In this document: positions 11,901-23,410 of the stretch, one piece after another
How the letters are laid out: each line of letters opens with the position of its first letter
Position numbering within the stretch: the first letter of the stretch is position 1
NCBI GenBank assembly: GCA_022316685.1
Contig: JAKJHU010000309.1
Coordinates: forward strand, 248,001 to 312,000
Source: Progne subis subis
Lineage: Eukaryota > Chordata > Aves > Passeriformes > Hirundinidae
Direction: 5' to 3'
DNA: 64,000 nt
The notes under the pieces: model-generated
What the model was told of the DNA's origin: nothing
Databases searched by the model: none
Seen by the model: the letters and a program-made list of their open reading frames with translations, nothing else
Position numbers and translations under genes: made by a program

Positions 11901-14900
11901 AGGATTTCAGGCACCGAGCCCCAAGGAAGAGGCTGTAAATTTTATCTAACAAGGGCTGGATGCTCCAGCACCACGGAAATGAGCTTTGCAACCAGGAGAG
12001 AACAGCCTGAACAACAGGCAAGGCAGGGAGGTGATGATGGATGTCTTCATTCGGGGCGGAGAGCCACCAGCCACGCTCGTGCTGGATAAATCACCTCAGA
12101 GTTTGCTAACACAGCCTGGGAATGCAGAGCAGCAGCTGCAAACGGAGCCGGGCAGCTCCTAGAGCAGAGCAGAGCACGTTCCCTCCCACCCCGAGCACCC
12201 TGCCTGCTCCTGTCTGCAGGGATGAGCCTCAGCTCCAGGGCTCAGCAGCCCCAGCTGCACAGAGGCTGCTCCTGCTCTGCTCCCAAACTCGTGCACAGGG
12301 TGAAACCCGGCCCCAGGCAGCTGCTGAAACCACCTTTGCTCCCCGTGAGCCACAGCAGACGTGGGAGGGTGAAAGCCCCAGCGTGGGCTCTGAGATGGGA
12401 CCGCCAAACCTCACCCCTGCCAGGGGCCTCAGTGAACATCTGCAGCTGCAGCTGCAGGGGGAGGACACGCCGCTGTCCCCAGACACCACATCTGGCCTCC
12501 TCAGCGCTCACCGCGCCCACAGCTGGACGGGGCAGCTCCCCTGGCACCCCCAGCCAGGGCACGGGAGCGGTGTCGTGTGGGAAACGGATCCGCAGGGAAT
12601 TCCCCGAGCCCGACAGAAGGCTCACACGGCACGGACCCGCATGCAAGCTCTGAGATAAGAAATGCTGGCTGGGAAAGATGTAGTTGAGAGAGAAACGGAA
12701 CTGGAAACAAGTTTCAAATGACAGCCTCGCAAATAAGACCGGATACTTTGGAGAAGTAGAACTGTGAAAGGTGCATTGCAGTAGGAGCCACGAGGGGTGA
12801 TTTTAGATGATTGGCTTTAGGGCATTTACAGCATTGTGTGGCCAAGAAAAGCTTAAAATGGAATTAGGAAATCGTTTGGCTTCCAATGGTGATGGCGTGA
12901 ATTATAACACCTGTATTGTCACCCTTCACGTTGAAAATGGAATAAAAGCTTTTAAAACGTCTCTCAGTTTCCCCCATCTCTGGGTCAGAAAAGGGGATAA
13001 TCCAAGAGCGTCGGGCCACGGGAGGAGCGGGGAAGACTGGAGAGGGGAGGAACAGGGCACAGAGCAGAGCAGAGCAGAGCAGAGCAGAGCAGAGGTACCT
13101 GAGAAGCCCAGGTCCAGCAGCACGGCCCGTTTGCGGTCCTTGACGCTGCTGATCTGCTGGAAGTACAGGTCCACCACGAAGAAGAAGATGCAGCCGAAGA
13201 AGGCGATGACGCCCACGGCGATGCCGTAGCTGCAGGCGCTCTCATTCTCGTTGAAGATGCAGAGCAGCTCGGGGTGCTGGCCGTCCTTGTTCACGTAGCA
13301 CTCGTTCACGATGGAGCCGAACACCACGATGGAGAAGATCTGCGGGAGGAAGGAGAGAACACAACCGGCTGCTGTTTGCGCTGAACTCCGCTTTCCGACA
13401 GCAGCAGCGTCACTGCATTCGATCCCGGCCTCGGCTCCATGGCAACGCGGCGTTTGTCAGACACATCCCGGCTCCAAGCAGCACCTGGGTGTTCCTCCTC
13501 CGGGAGGTGGAACCTCCTCCTGCCTGCCAGAGCCTTGCTGTGCCGGGTAGGTTAAGGATCTCCTTCTCCAGACAAGCTGGGGAAGGAAGAAAATACGCAG
13601 ATGGGGCAGAGTCTTAGCGCTGGTGCCACTCTCCGCTGCCAGGCTGTGCCCCACGCCGTGCTCCTGGTGTCCCTGTGGGGCAGGCGGCAGGGCAGGGACA
13701 GGGGAGAACCGAGCAGCCGAGCCAGGGAAGGGCTGGGTTGCTGGTGGACGGGACAGGGAACACGTGTGGGGAGGTGGCACAGGCTGCCCTGGGAGCAGCG
13801 GGGCGATTTTTTCAGCTGGCTCGGCAGGGGCTGGAAGATGCAGCTCCTGAATCCATCCCCGGTGACCGGGCTCGGGCTCAAGAGGGACAGAAGGGCAGGG
13901 GCTGGCACCGGCGGTGTCACATCCCTGCAGGCGGCCCCAGAGAACACCAATCCTTCCCCCTGCTGCACGCACAAGTCATTCCCTCATCCCTGGCACCGAA
14001 GGACGGAGGGGAAGCTGCGGGAGCGGCACGGCCCAGCCCGGACTCTGGCAGAGGCTGTGAGCGGGGAGGGCAGCGGGGAGCGCTCACATCTCCCTCACAC
14101 CGGGAACCTCTGATCGCATCCCTGCCAGCACCAGCATCCCTGCGGGCATCCCTGGGCACAGCTGGAGGCCAGGCATGCAGCAGCAGAGATAAGAGGCTCC
14201 TCCAGCTCTCCCGGGAACAGCTGGGGATGGAACGGGGTACGACTGGCTGCACCTGCAGGAACAGCGCGGCCCGAGACAGAGGACAGGTGACACGGAGGGA
14301 GCAGCCCGGGAGCCACAGGATGAAGCCCAGCTGGTGGCTCTCACAGTCACCTGTGCCACCTGTGCCACCTGTGCCCCCTCCTGCCGCTGCCAGGGAAGCC
14401 ATGTCACAGAGCAGGGAAAATGGAGCAGAGCCCACGGTGGGCAAACCACCCCCAAGGTCCAACCAGTCTTTAGCATAACCCTGGGACAGACCTTCTCCTC
14501 TTCCTCCTCTGGGAGTTCAACCACGGCCTGGGGTCCTGTCCCACGCCCGTCCCTGCCTCGGGTCAGCCCTGAGCACCAGCCACGAGCCCCGGGGCCACCC
14601 AAGTCACCCTGTGGCACCTGCACCCTGTTCCTCGCTGAGCTGTGCTCAGGTGGCACCTGGGATGGCGCAGCATCATCCCCATCATCATCATCATCATCCC
14701 CATCATCATCCCTATCACCATCATCATCCCCATCATCACCTCCAACACCGTCATCATCCCCACCACCGTCATCATACCCACCACCATCATCATCCCCATC
14801 ATCATCCCCACCACCATCATCATCCCCATCCCCATCATCATCCCCACCACCATCATCATCCCCATCATCACCTCCATCACCATCATCATCCCTATCACCA

Positions 14901-17900
14901 TCATCATCCCCATCATCATCCCTATCACCATCATCATCCCCATGATCACCTCCATCACCATCATCATCCCTATCACCATCATCATCATCCCCATCACGCT
15001 CACAACAGCAGGGGCCTCGTGTAACGAAGAAACAACAACAAACAGCATCAAGAGCTTTGCCAGAGCTTTGGCAGCAGCTGTAACATCAGCAGTTGTAAAA
15101 ATCTGCTCATAAATAATGCAAAATTGTTATTTACCATCAGAAATAGCAGCAGCATTTATAAAACAGGCCCTGGGAAGGAGTAATGTGATTCTGGAAAAGA
15201 TGAATAATTGAGGAGCTCTGATTCCAGGCGATTACTGCTCTGGCAGGCCGGCCGACTCGTACTCGGCTTCTCCTGAGCAGTTTCCCTCAGTTGTCCCAGG
15301 ATTAACAACCTTCTCCAGGCCTTTGGGAGCCTGCTGGGAGCCCAGGGCTTTGGTGGTGAGGGAGAGCTCCCATAAATACAGTTAAAGATGTCACAGCACT
15401 GGTGTGTGGTGCCTGCATCAGCTTTGCACACCTGGGGCTGTCGATGTTTTGTTTTGTTTTGTTTTTAAAGGATGTTTTATCTCTTAACTTCCAGTTCCAA
15501 AGGATTTTGGGAAGCAGAGCATCCTTCCTGCTGCCAGAAAACCCAAGTGGCTCAAACCACGAGACCCCCACAACCACATTTCAGTGTACGAAACACAGGA
15601 CACGCAGCTTTCCTTTGGGAGGTCGAAGTAGCAACAAATTCCAAGTGCCCACCACCAGACGAGCTCAGAACATCGGCACTGCCTGGAAAATTCCTGTCAA
15701 AACGTGTCTTTCCACGGGTTCTCTCACCCCAGGATTGTAATGTTATGCTTTTTCTTAAAAAGCCCACTGGTGCTGGTGAAACGTTTTAATGAGAGTAAAT
15801 TTGGTGTTGCCTTTCTAAGTATAGACGAAAAAGTGCTTTTATTTTAGGAAAGCGTGGGTAGTTGAAATAAATGTGGGCAGGGAAATAAACCCCCTGCGTT
15901 TTTTCACAAGTGCATTTTCCCAATCACCTTCACAAACCACAGCTCAAAGCCCCGACGAGCTCATCAGAGCCTTGAAAGAGAAAATACAAGGTCAGATTTT
16001 CCGCTGTGAGCGAGGTTTTGTGGGCCTGAGCAGCATCTCAGAGGATTTGCAAAGGAGCCTTCACAGGACACTCCATTTTCCAGCTCAACAACCCAACGCC
16101 ACCAGCAACAAATTCTGCTCTTCCTGCCTGAACCGGTGCGAGACGCAGCAAGAAAACTGGATTGTCCGCAGCCACCCCGGGGGGAAACTGCATTTTCCAC
16201 GCTTGCATCCTGCCAAAGCTTCCAGGAGGACGTGCTGGCAGCTCGGGGGCTCCTGGTGGGGGGGTTCCTGAGCACTGGAGCCCCCAGCTGCAGCGGCTCC
16301 AGCAGCTCCAGCAGCTCCAGCATTCCGTGGCTGCGGGGGGAATGGGAAGGAGGAAAGCTCTCCTCTCCCAGCCTTTCCACTTAGAGCTGCACTTCAGCAC
16401 ACAAAGGAGCCTCGGAGGAGGGAGCACAGCACAGTGAGGAGCCCCCAGACCCACGGGGACACGGCTGGGCTGCTCGTGCAAAGGGAGCTGCGGCTCCAGC
16501 GCCCCAGGGAGGAACGGGGAGCTCTCCTGTTAATGAAAGCCTGCAGCCCAGTTCCCCCAGTTTGAAGTTTGCTTCCAAACAAGAAGGGACACCTCTCCAG
16601 GGCAGGCAGCATTTCTGGGACACAGGACATTGGGACAGGTCTTCTCTGCTCAGAGGATGAGGAGGCCCTGGCACAGGTGCCCAGAGAAGCTGTGGCTGTT
16701 CCATCCCTGGCAGTGTCCCAGGCCAGGCTGGATGAAGCTTGGAGCAGGCTGGGATGGTGGGAGGTGTCCCTGCCCATGGCAGGGGATGGAACTGGATGGG
16801 TTTTAAGGCTCCTTCCATCTCAAACCATTCCAGGATTCTGTAATTCTGCTGGGACCCCGAGGTGCCCAGGATGGAGACGCCTTTCAGGTGTGAATAAAGC
16901 TGGAGCTGTGTCTGCCCGCTCTCCACCACATTTTTGCCATCTGGAGGATGCTGGCTATCCAGGCTGCTTGCCTTTCTTCTGGAACTGTGCTCTGCAGATC
17001 CCCGTTCCCCCCCTGAAGCTCCAGCAGACTGCCCCCCAGCACACACACATTTTTTCCTCCCCTAAAATGTGCTCCAGGAGGCCTGGCAGCCTGAGCAGAG
17101 CCAGGCAAGGAAATCAAAAAGCCAATAACACAGGAGAGCAGGAGCTGAGAGCTTCGGTGGGAGCTGTCAGCCATTTTAAGGTGAGATGTCTCCACTGCTG
17201 AGGCGCTGTGCTTGGATTTGGGGTTATAAAAAAATAAAAAAAAAAAACCACCAGCAGAAGGTGTGGGGTTGTGGGAGACTGCAGAACCCAGCTTTGATCG
17301 CACACGCAAGCAACCATTAATGTCAGCATGGAGGAGATGTAACGCACGAGGGAGAACAGCCCAGAGCTCATTTCCTCTGCCGTGGCTCCTGACGGAGAGC
17401 GCTGGGCACAGCCCAGCCCCGGGTGATCCCTGGCTCCCTCCGGGGAGCCCAACGCCTCCTGCTCAGCTCCCGGCCCTCCCGGAGCCCAGCGAGGCACAGA
17501 TGGAGCACCAGACGAGAGGGGAAAACAGTTCAGGTGGAACCAGCACAGGCCAAATCCTGCTTAGCACCCAGTGTCTCCCTAAGCCCCCCAAACCCCTGTG
17601 AATGCACGAGCCTGGCACGGATCCCCCCGGGGCTGGGGGCGAGTGGGACCCTTGGCACAGCGGGTAATCAGACCCCGGCTCCCTCTCCAGGTTATCTTTA
17701 CAGGGAAGTTTCCAGCACTGATCTGCATCGTTTCTTGGAGGCTGTGAAGAGCAAAGCTCCGCTTTAAGCACCGCCAGATCTCGGAGATGACCACGAAGGG
17801 AAGGCCTGGCGCGGTTTCTGGCACTGAAAGAGATGCTCTGGTGCTGTAATAGGTTTAGGGCCACATCCACCAGGCTGATCAGCTTGGGAGGATGTCTACT

Positions 17901-20900
17901 GAGGACCACATGACTGATTTTTTTTTCCTGAATTACTTTTTCTGATGTGGTAAGAGATGCTGGCTGAGACACAGCGCCCATTCAAGGTTCCTAATCTCGT
18001 CCTGCAATCTGAGCACATGGCACACCAGCAGTGCTTGGAGCCAGAGATGACAGGAGCGTGACAATTCAGAACCGCTTTAAACTCAGATGAAGCAAAGCTT
18101 CCCCATAATTCCATTACCACAATGTTACGTTCTGCCTTTAATCCACAGCCTGCAGAGAGAGGAAATTAAGGCAGAAATCTGATGACCCTTCTGCAAAGCG
18201 GCCAGGACCGAAGTCTGAAGCAGCTCAGATCATGCTAATGACTCGGAGCATTGCTGGGGCTCCTGGAGTGCCAGAGCAGCCTTGGAGCTCTTCCCTAAGA
18301 GCCCTGAGTGCTCAGGAGTCAGTGAAACCCCTGAGGAGCCATCCAGAGCTCATTCACTGCATTCCTCCTGCTGAGCCCCAGGGAGGTAGAGAGATGATTG
18401 GGATGGGATGGGATGGGATGGGATGGGATGGGATGGGATGGGATGGGATGGGATGGGATGGGATGGGATGGGATGGGATGGGATGGGATGGGAGAGTCAG
18501 GGGGGATGAGGGTGCACTGATGGCACCCAGCACCGCGTTTCTGCTGCTGCTCTGCATGAAGTCACAGGAATTGCTGAAAAGGTTTACCAGAATATTTTCC
18601 TAAACTGCTTTTAAGAGCCAGACCTAACCCTATGTTAAATGAACAATCGCCCTGCAAAGCTGAGTGGCCACTTGAAAGTCTGGCTGGCACGGGCAGTCAC
18701 AGAGAAAGGAGCTCATGATTCTGCAGGCGCTCGTCATGAATATCGACTCTGTTTGGCCGTGCAAAAAATGTCTCAAAAGGAAACCACAGGAGCGATCACA
18801 TCTTCATCTGACAAACTGCATCAGACAGGGAGGGAAGAGATGAATGAGGAACTGTTAAATGGTTCTTTCCAGCTTTTGATTTTACAGCTCAAGCCAGGAG
18901 TGGTTTTTTCCCCCTCAGATACTCAGAATTAGTCTCTCGGGGGAGGCAGAACCAGGAATCCCCTTTGGCCACCGCTGACATTTGGGGATTTCTGTGTTGG
19001 TCACCATTCACCTGCCACTCCCTCGCACGTCTGCCAGCACAGGGTCCCCGAGGCAGCCACTGGAGTCACCAAAGGGAACGGGACCTTCCTTTGCTCCTGG
19101 GAAGCCCCAGCAGTGGTCAGATTACCACCCACCTCAGGCACCTGGGGCTGGCCCCAAACCCCTGTGGGATTTCTCCGTCGCCCCCACCCAAACCAGCCCA
19201 TCCCAGGCAGCTCCCTCCTTTTCCCAAGAGAAGCTGACATCACACACGGAGCAAGGGTCCCGTGTCCAGCTGCTCAGGCCACCAGCACGGACGTCACCAC
19301 GTGCCACAGCACTGCCACCCTCACCCAGGACAGCAGCAAGGAAGGCAGCAGAGCGCTCAGCAGAGCCTTTGGTGCCTCCCCCATCCAGTCTCTCCACGCT
19401 GGCACGGGTTTGGTCTGGAATCCAGGCACGAGGCACAGCAGTGAAGGGAACCCACTGACACCTCGCACTGACTGCAGCCCCAGCTCACACTGGAAGGGAG
19501 CTGTAAATGCTCAGCTGGTTTAAGACACAGGGAATGGGACTGAGACAACCAAGCTGGAGCTCTGAGCCCCCAGGCTGGAGCAGTGATGAACCCTGGTAGA
19601 TCTACCAGAGAATGTGAGACATGGGAAAAGGGCTCCAAAGGGAGCCCAGCCCACTGAAAAGAGCAATAAACTTCCATTTTGCTCAGTGGGCTTTGGAGCC
19701 AACTCTAAATGTTGCAAACGTTTATGGGATAGCACCATACTCATCCCAGTTTGTCCACACTGGTGGCCCCTGCACTTGTTTGGAGATAAGCTGATGCATT
19801 TCTGTGGTTGTAAGCACTCATTTGTCACTGGCTCCCTGTGAACACAGAGCCCTGAAAGGAGGGACTTCACCAGGGAATAAACCAGAGAAAACATCCAGGA
19901 ATATTTTCTGAGCTGGGATTTTAATTTTGTAGCCATATTCCATACTCTGATCCTGCTTCCCAGCATTGTCCAACCCCCTCCATTCAACAAGGATGGGGAA
20001 CCCTCTGGGTGCCAGGTGCCACGTTTATTTTAGGAGGGGCTGAACTCACCAACAGTGGGTCTGGTTTATTTAACTGTACCCAAACCCTACACCACTGCCA
20101 GCAGTTTGCCACTGCAAACTCAAGGAGAATCCAGGAGGATCCAGACCAAGTTTCCTTCTAGGAAACAACTGCTGCCCTGAGCCTCAACCCTGCCCAAAAT
20201 GCCCCATCCACACCAAGCTGGATGCCGCAGATCATCCCTGGCCCCCATTTTTCCCCAGCAATAGAGTGGTGGGACTTCTCCAGGCCCTGGGAAGGACACC
20301 AGCTCCCACCCAGCCACACACTGCAGCATGTGCTTTAACTCTGAGCATGTGATTGCAGCTGGAATTGCTCATGTGCTGCACGTTGTGGTGTTGGGGGCCT
20401 CGGCCAGGGCATCCCAGCCCGGAGAGCCCCAGGGACACAGCGGCTGTGCCCGCTGGAAGGAGGGCAGCTGTGGGGCTGCCCCTCCTCAGCACAGCCTTCC
20501 TCTGCTCCCTGCCTCACTGAGCGCTGCCAGAGGGGACACAGAGCCAGCACAGGTGTGACATGGGCTGAGGACGAGCCCCAGGCTCACACACAGTCCCCAG
20601 CCAAGCACTGGAGCTAGGTGAGAGCCGAGCAGACCCTTCCCACTGGGGGTTTTGGGAAGGACCTGGCACTCCTGACCTCCCAATGCCCTGCACACCTGCA
20701 GATCTCAGCAAAAAGCCAGGCTGAGGGAGGCAAATTAGCCCCGGGCATCGGGGCATCACGGCCCCAGGAGCACCCTGGCACAGCTCCCTGGGCACGGACC
20801 ACCAAAGCGTTCCCTGGGCGGCTGCACAGTCCATTCCACCTCCTGCTCCCGCTCCACGGTAGGAATTCACAGATGGGAAACGTCCAACAAACATGACATC

Positions 20901-21658
20901 CTCTGAGCAGCACGGGGGAGCTGGGCAGGGCTGGCTCCCGGATTTCTGTCACACACACGCATGCACGGAGCACGGAAGGCAGGAAAATGTCCTCTGCCTC
21001 CTGCTCCGAGCCCCATCCTCCGGCACCGCACAGGAGAGGGGCGGCGGCGCATCCACCGCAGCTCCCGGCCCCATTCCCGGGGAAACTCCCGGTCGGCTCC
21101 CCCGGGAGCCGGCACTGCCAGCGGGGCTGGGCAGCGCCCGCCGCACCGGCACTGGCACCGGCACCGGCACCGGCACCGGCACCAACACCGCACCAGCACC
21201 GGCACCATCACCGCACCAGCACCGGCACCATCACCGCACCAGCACCGGCACCGCACCGGCACCAACACCGGCACCATCACCGCACCAACACCGGCACCGC
21301 ACCGGCACCAACACCGGCACCATCACCGCACCGACACCAACACCGGCACCATCACCGCACCGGCACCGACGCACCGGAGACGATACACCGGCTGCGGGCA
21401 CGATGTACCTGAGCTGCCCGTCACTCAGGCACGGCCCATGGCCCCGGCAGTGCCCATCCCCCGGGCGCTGCCCATCGCCCGGGCACTGCCCGCCTCGCCG
21501 GGCGCTGTCCCCGCAGCGCCGCTGCCCATCCCCGCGCCCCCGCGGCCGTTCCGCCTTACCCAGGTGGTCACCCGGAGGAGGGTCTGCGGCTGCTTCAGGA
21601 AATCCAGGGGGTCGATGGCCCCCCCCGCCCGGCCCGCTCCGAAGGACGCTCCTTCCAT
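5929..21658 (-). CDS. SYNGR3: synaptogyrin-3 (4 coding exons)
   Basis: Synaptogyrin-3 is a four-pass MARVEL-domain protein of synaptic vesicles. Coding exons, in order on the minus strand, are 21658-21560, 13339-13099, 8009-7867 and 6138-5929. All have GT/AG borders and phases that join into 230 residues; the human protein has 229. It begins MEGASFGAGRAGG, and the Kozak ATG is at 21658. Hydrophobic segments lie near residues 27-48, 70-95, 114-131 and 145-170. The QQISSV..R.RAVLLDLGFS loop and the Tyr-rich cytosolic tail ending SPKGYQVPAY are diagnostic of SYNGR3. Introns are about 8.2, 5.1 and 1.7 kb and carry CR1 pieces and minisatellites. A GGCACC array sits just inside intron 1. The gene lies tail to tail with ZNF598 and downstream of GFER on the same strand, matching human order. 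Confidence 0.96.
6265..6525. repeat. minisatellite in SYNGR3 intron 3
   Basis: Degenerate tandem copies of GGATCCCCCAAA..CCAGGAC..ATGTCCTCC, with units of roughly 20-66 bp. The array explains the open frames on both strands here. Confidence 0.7.
8835..9093 (+). mobile_element. CR1 LINE 3' fragment
   Basis: The CR1 3' region is recognisable by AGAAATTCTTCCCAGTGAG, then AGAAGCTGTGGCTGCCCC, CCAAGGCCAGGCTGGA and CCTTCCAACCCAATCCATT. It is 5'-truncated and lies in SYNGR3 intron 2. Confidence 0.85.
10059..10262. repeat. GGGCTGGCACAGGGGACA minisatellite
   Basis: Tandem units of about 17-27 bp built on GGGCTGGCACAGGGGACA, in SYNGR3 intron 2. Units differ by small deletions and by GGACAAGG insertions. 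Confidence 0.8.
10551..11095. repeat. (GGGATGCA)n octanucleotide array
   Basis: About 68 tandem copies of GGGATGCA in SYNGR3 intron 2. A variant pair GAGATGAA recurs at 10611, 10675, 10787, 10859, 10931 and 10987, always a multiple of 8 apart. The unit lacks stop codons in most frames, so the array makes long meaningless open frames on both strands, including those of 317 and 297 codons on the minus strand. It is not a gene. Confidence 0.95.
11528..11715 (+). mobile_element. CR1 LINE 3' fragment
   Basis: Contains GTGAGGGTGCTGAGGCCCTG, GTGCCCAGAGAAGCTGTGGC and a diverged 3' end (CAATCAAAACACTCCAGCAT). Lies in SYNGR3 intron 2. Confidence 0.75.
13064..13092. repeat. (AGAGC)n microsatellite at SYNGR3 exon 2 donor
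   Basis: Roughly six copies of the pentamer abut the splice donor of SYNGR3 exon 2. The donor starts at 13098 on the minus strand, so the intron begins GTACCT followed by a CTCTG repeat. Confidence 0.8.
14675..15000. repeat. CAT/ATC-rich minisatellite
   Basis: Interleaved CATCATCATCCCC and CACCATCATC units, mostly in multiples of 3. It yields stop-free His-, Ile- or Ser/Pro-rich frames on the plus strand and a Met-rich frame on the minus strand. These frames are repeat artefacts. Confidence 0.92.
16640..16850 (+). mobile_element. CR1 LINE 3' fragment
   Basis: Contains GAGGAGGCCCTGGCACAGGT, AGAAGCTGTGGCTGTTCCAT, CCCATGGCAGGGGATGGAAC and CTCAAACCATTCCAGGATTC. Lies in SYNGR3 intron 1. Confidence 0.85.
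18397..18492. repeat. (ATGGG)n pentanucleotide array
   Basis: About 19 near-perfect copies of ATGGG within SYNGR3 intron 1. Confidence 0.97.
21146..21375. repeat. (GGCACC)n-type array in SYNGR3 intron 1
   Basis: A hexanucleotide array that starts as pure GGCACC and degrades into GCACCAGCACCGGCACCATC units. It ends about 185 bp inside intron 1 from the exon 1 donor and is part of the CpG-rich promoter region. Confidence 0.93.
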
Positions 21659-21850
21659 CTTCCCCCGCGCCCGCTCCGCGCCCAGCCGAGCCCAGCCGCG
21701 CGCGCCCCGCGCCGGCCGCGCGCCCGCCCCCCACCCCCCCGCGCCCCTCCCTCGTGGGCTCGTCCGCAGCGCCGCGTGCGGGCGGCGGGAGGAACCACCC
21801 GCCGGGTGAGGGGGGGAGAGGAGGAGAGGAGAGGACAGCGGCACGGGCAG
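21380..21850 (-). promoter_or_regulatory. SYNGR3: SYNGR3 CpG-island promoter region
   Basis: Very GC- and CpG-rich sequence surrounds exon 1 and the ATG at 21658, with GC boxes (CCGCCC, CCCCGCGCCC) upstream on the minus strand. No TATA box is evident. The exact transcription start is not visible. Confidence 0.6.
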
Positions 21851-21895
21851 GTGCGCGCTCCCCACACAGCGAGCACGAGCTGCGCCCCGGACCCC

Positions 21896-22345
21896 GGGAT
21901 GGGGCACGGGCACTGTGACAGTGTGACAGTGTGACAGCCCCTGCCACCGGGATGGGGCACGGGCACTGTGACAGTGTGACAGTGTGACAGCCCCTGCCAC
22001 CGGGATGGGGCACGGGCACTGTGACAGTGTGACAGTGTGACAGCCCCTGCCACCGGGATGGGGCACGGGCACTGTGACAGTGTGACAGTGCGACAGCCGC
22101 TGCCACCGGGATGGGGGCACGGGCACTGTGACAGTGCGACAGCCACTGTCACCAAGCTGTGGGCATGGGCACTGTGGGCACTGTGACAGTGTGACAGCCA
22201 CTGTCACCAAGCTGTGGGCATGGGCACTGTGGGCACTGTGACAGTGTGACAGCCACTGTCACCAAGCTGTGGGCATGGGCACTGTGGGCACTGTGACAGT
22301 GCGACAGCCACTGTCACCAAGCTGTGGGTACAGGCACTGTCACAG
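21896..22345. repeat. 53/55-bp minisatellite upstream of SYNGR3
   Basis: The first block has period 53 (GGGATGGGGCACGGGCAC ... GTGACAGTGTGACAGCCCC), with copies at 21905, 21958 and 22011 and onward. It turns into a second block with period 55 (ACCAAGCTGTGGGCATGGGC), with copies at 22151, 22206, 22261 and 22316. Both share the CACTGTGACAGTGTGACAG core. Confidence 0.93.
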
Positions 22346-23261
22346 CCACTGTCACTGAGCCGTGGGTATGGCAGCAACATCACAGCTGTGGGCACTGTGG
22401 GTAGCCGGTGCCACTGTGCTGTGGCCATGGTCACTGTGCCGTGGCTGGGGACACCGCAGAAGAGCCAGGACACCTTGCCATTGCCAGGATCACTGCGCTG
22501 TTCCAAGAATTACTGCCCTATGGTCACTGTGCTGCTTCTGGGGATAGCGTGCCATGGGCAGGCCTGGGTGTCCTTACAGGGGTCACCATCCTGTGCCAGT
22601 GTCACCGGGCCATGACAAAGGCTGCCTGGGCCATGGCCCTGTGAGCAGCTGAGCTGTTGGCAGGAGCGCAATGCCACGACCCAGAGCACAGGACTCACCA
22701 CACGGCTCAGCTCACCTCTGCTGTGGACGCTGACCCTAAAATAAACACTCCTTCTGTGTCCAGACCCCCAGAAAGAGCAGCTGCCACCCTTTGGGGACCC
22801 TCAGTGGCCCTGCAGCCAGGAGGGCTCTCAGACCTGGCACAAGGGGCCAGTGGCTGAGAGCAGAGTGCAAGGTTTGGCAGCTGCTCTTTGCTGCTGCACT
22901 TTCATCGCTGGTGCGAGAAAATGGAAGTGAAAATGGATGGCGCTGACCTCTGGTTTTCCTCACGAAAGGAAGGAGGCACCCAGAGCTGCCACGGGACGGG
23001 AGGAGGCCAAGCCCCATCCCTGCTCCCTCCCTATGGACAGCTGGAAGGAGGAAAAAGAGAAGAACCTTAGAGGGAAACCCTTGATTATTGCGGAGGGAGT
23101 TCCCCCCGCGGCTCCAGGACCATGTCCTGAGTTGGTTTTCCAGCACCGCGATGCTGATCCCGGTTCCATAGATACCGATGCCATGACAACCCTGACATCA
23201 TCCCTGCTCCGGACGGGAGCTGCAGGGAAAGGCGCAGGGAGGAGGAGCACGCTCGCCCTGC

Positions 23262-23410
23262 TGCCACGGGGCTGTGGGGCTGTGGGGCTGGGGGCTGTGG
23301 GGCTGTGGGGCTGGAGGCTATGGGGTTGGGGGTTGGGGGCTGTGGGGCTGGGGGCTGTGGGGCTGTGGGGCTGGAGGCTATGGGGTTGGGGGTTGGGGGC
23401 TGGGGCTTCT
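23262..23410. repeat. GGGGCTGTGG G-rich repeat
   Basis: A G-rich 10-bp motif (GGGGCTGTGG) is embedded in a duplicated block of about 60 bp ending GGCTATGGGGTTGGGGGTTG. Many G4 runs on the plus strand give it G-quadruplex potential. Confidence 0.85.

Larger units (their letters stand above)
13340..21559 (-). other. SYNGR3: SYNGR3 intron 1
   Basis: About 8.2 kb with no supported coding exon. It holds a CAT-rich array (14675-15000), a CR1 fragment (16640-16850), an ATGGG array (18397-18492) and a GGCACC array beside exon 1. The remainder is unremarkable GC-rich intron. Confidence 0.75.

Noticed and set aside
14563..15112. His/Ile/Met-rich open frames, possible metal-binding protein
   Set aside because: Product of the CATCATCATCCCC array; no start, splice or family support.
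20893..21918. 341-codon plus-strand frame opposite SYNGR3 exon 1
   Set aside because: GC-rich CpG-island sequence and the GGCACC array suppress stops; it is antisense to SYNGR3 exon 1 and has no domain.
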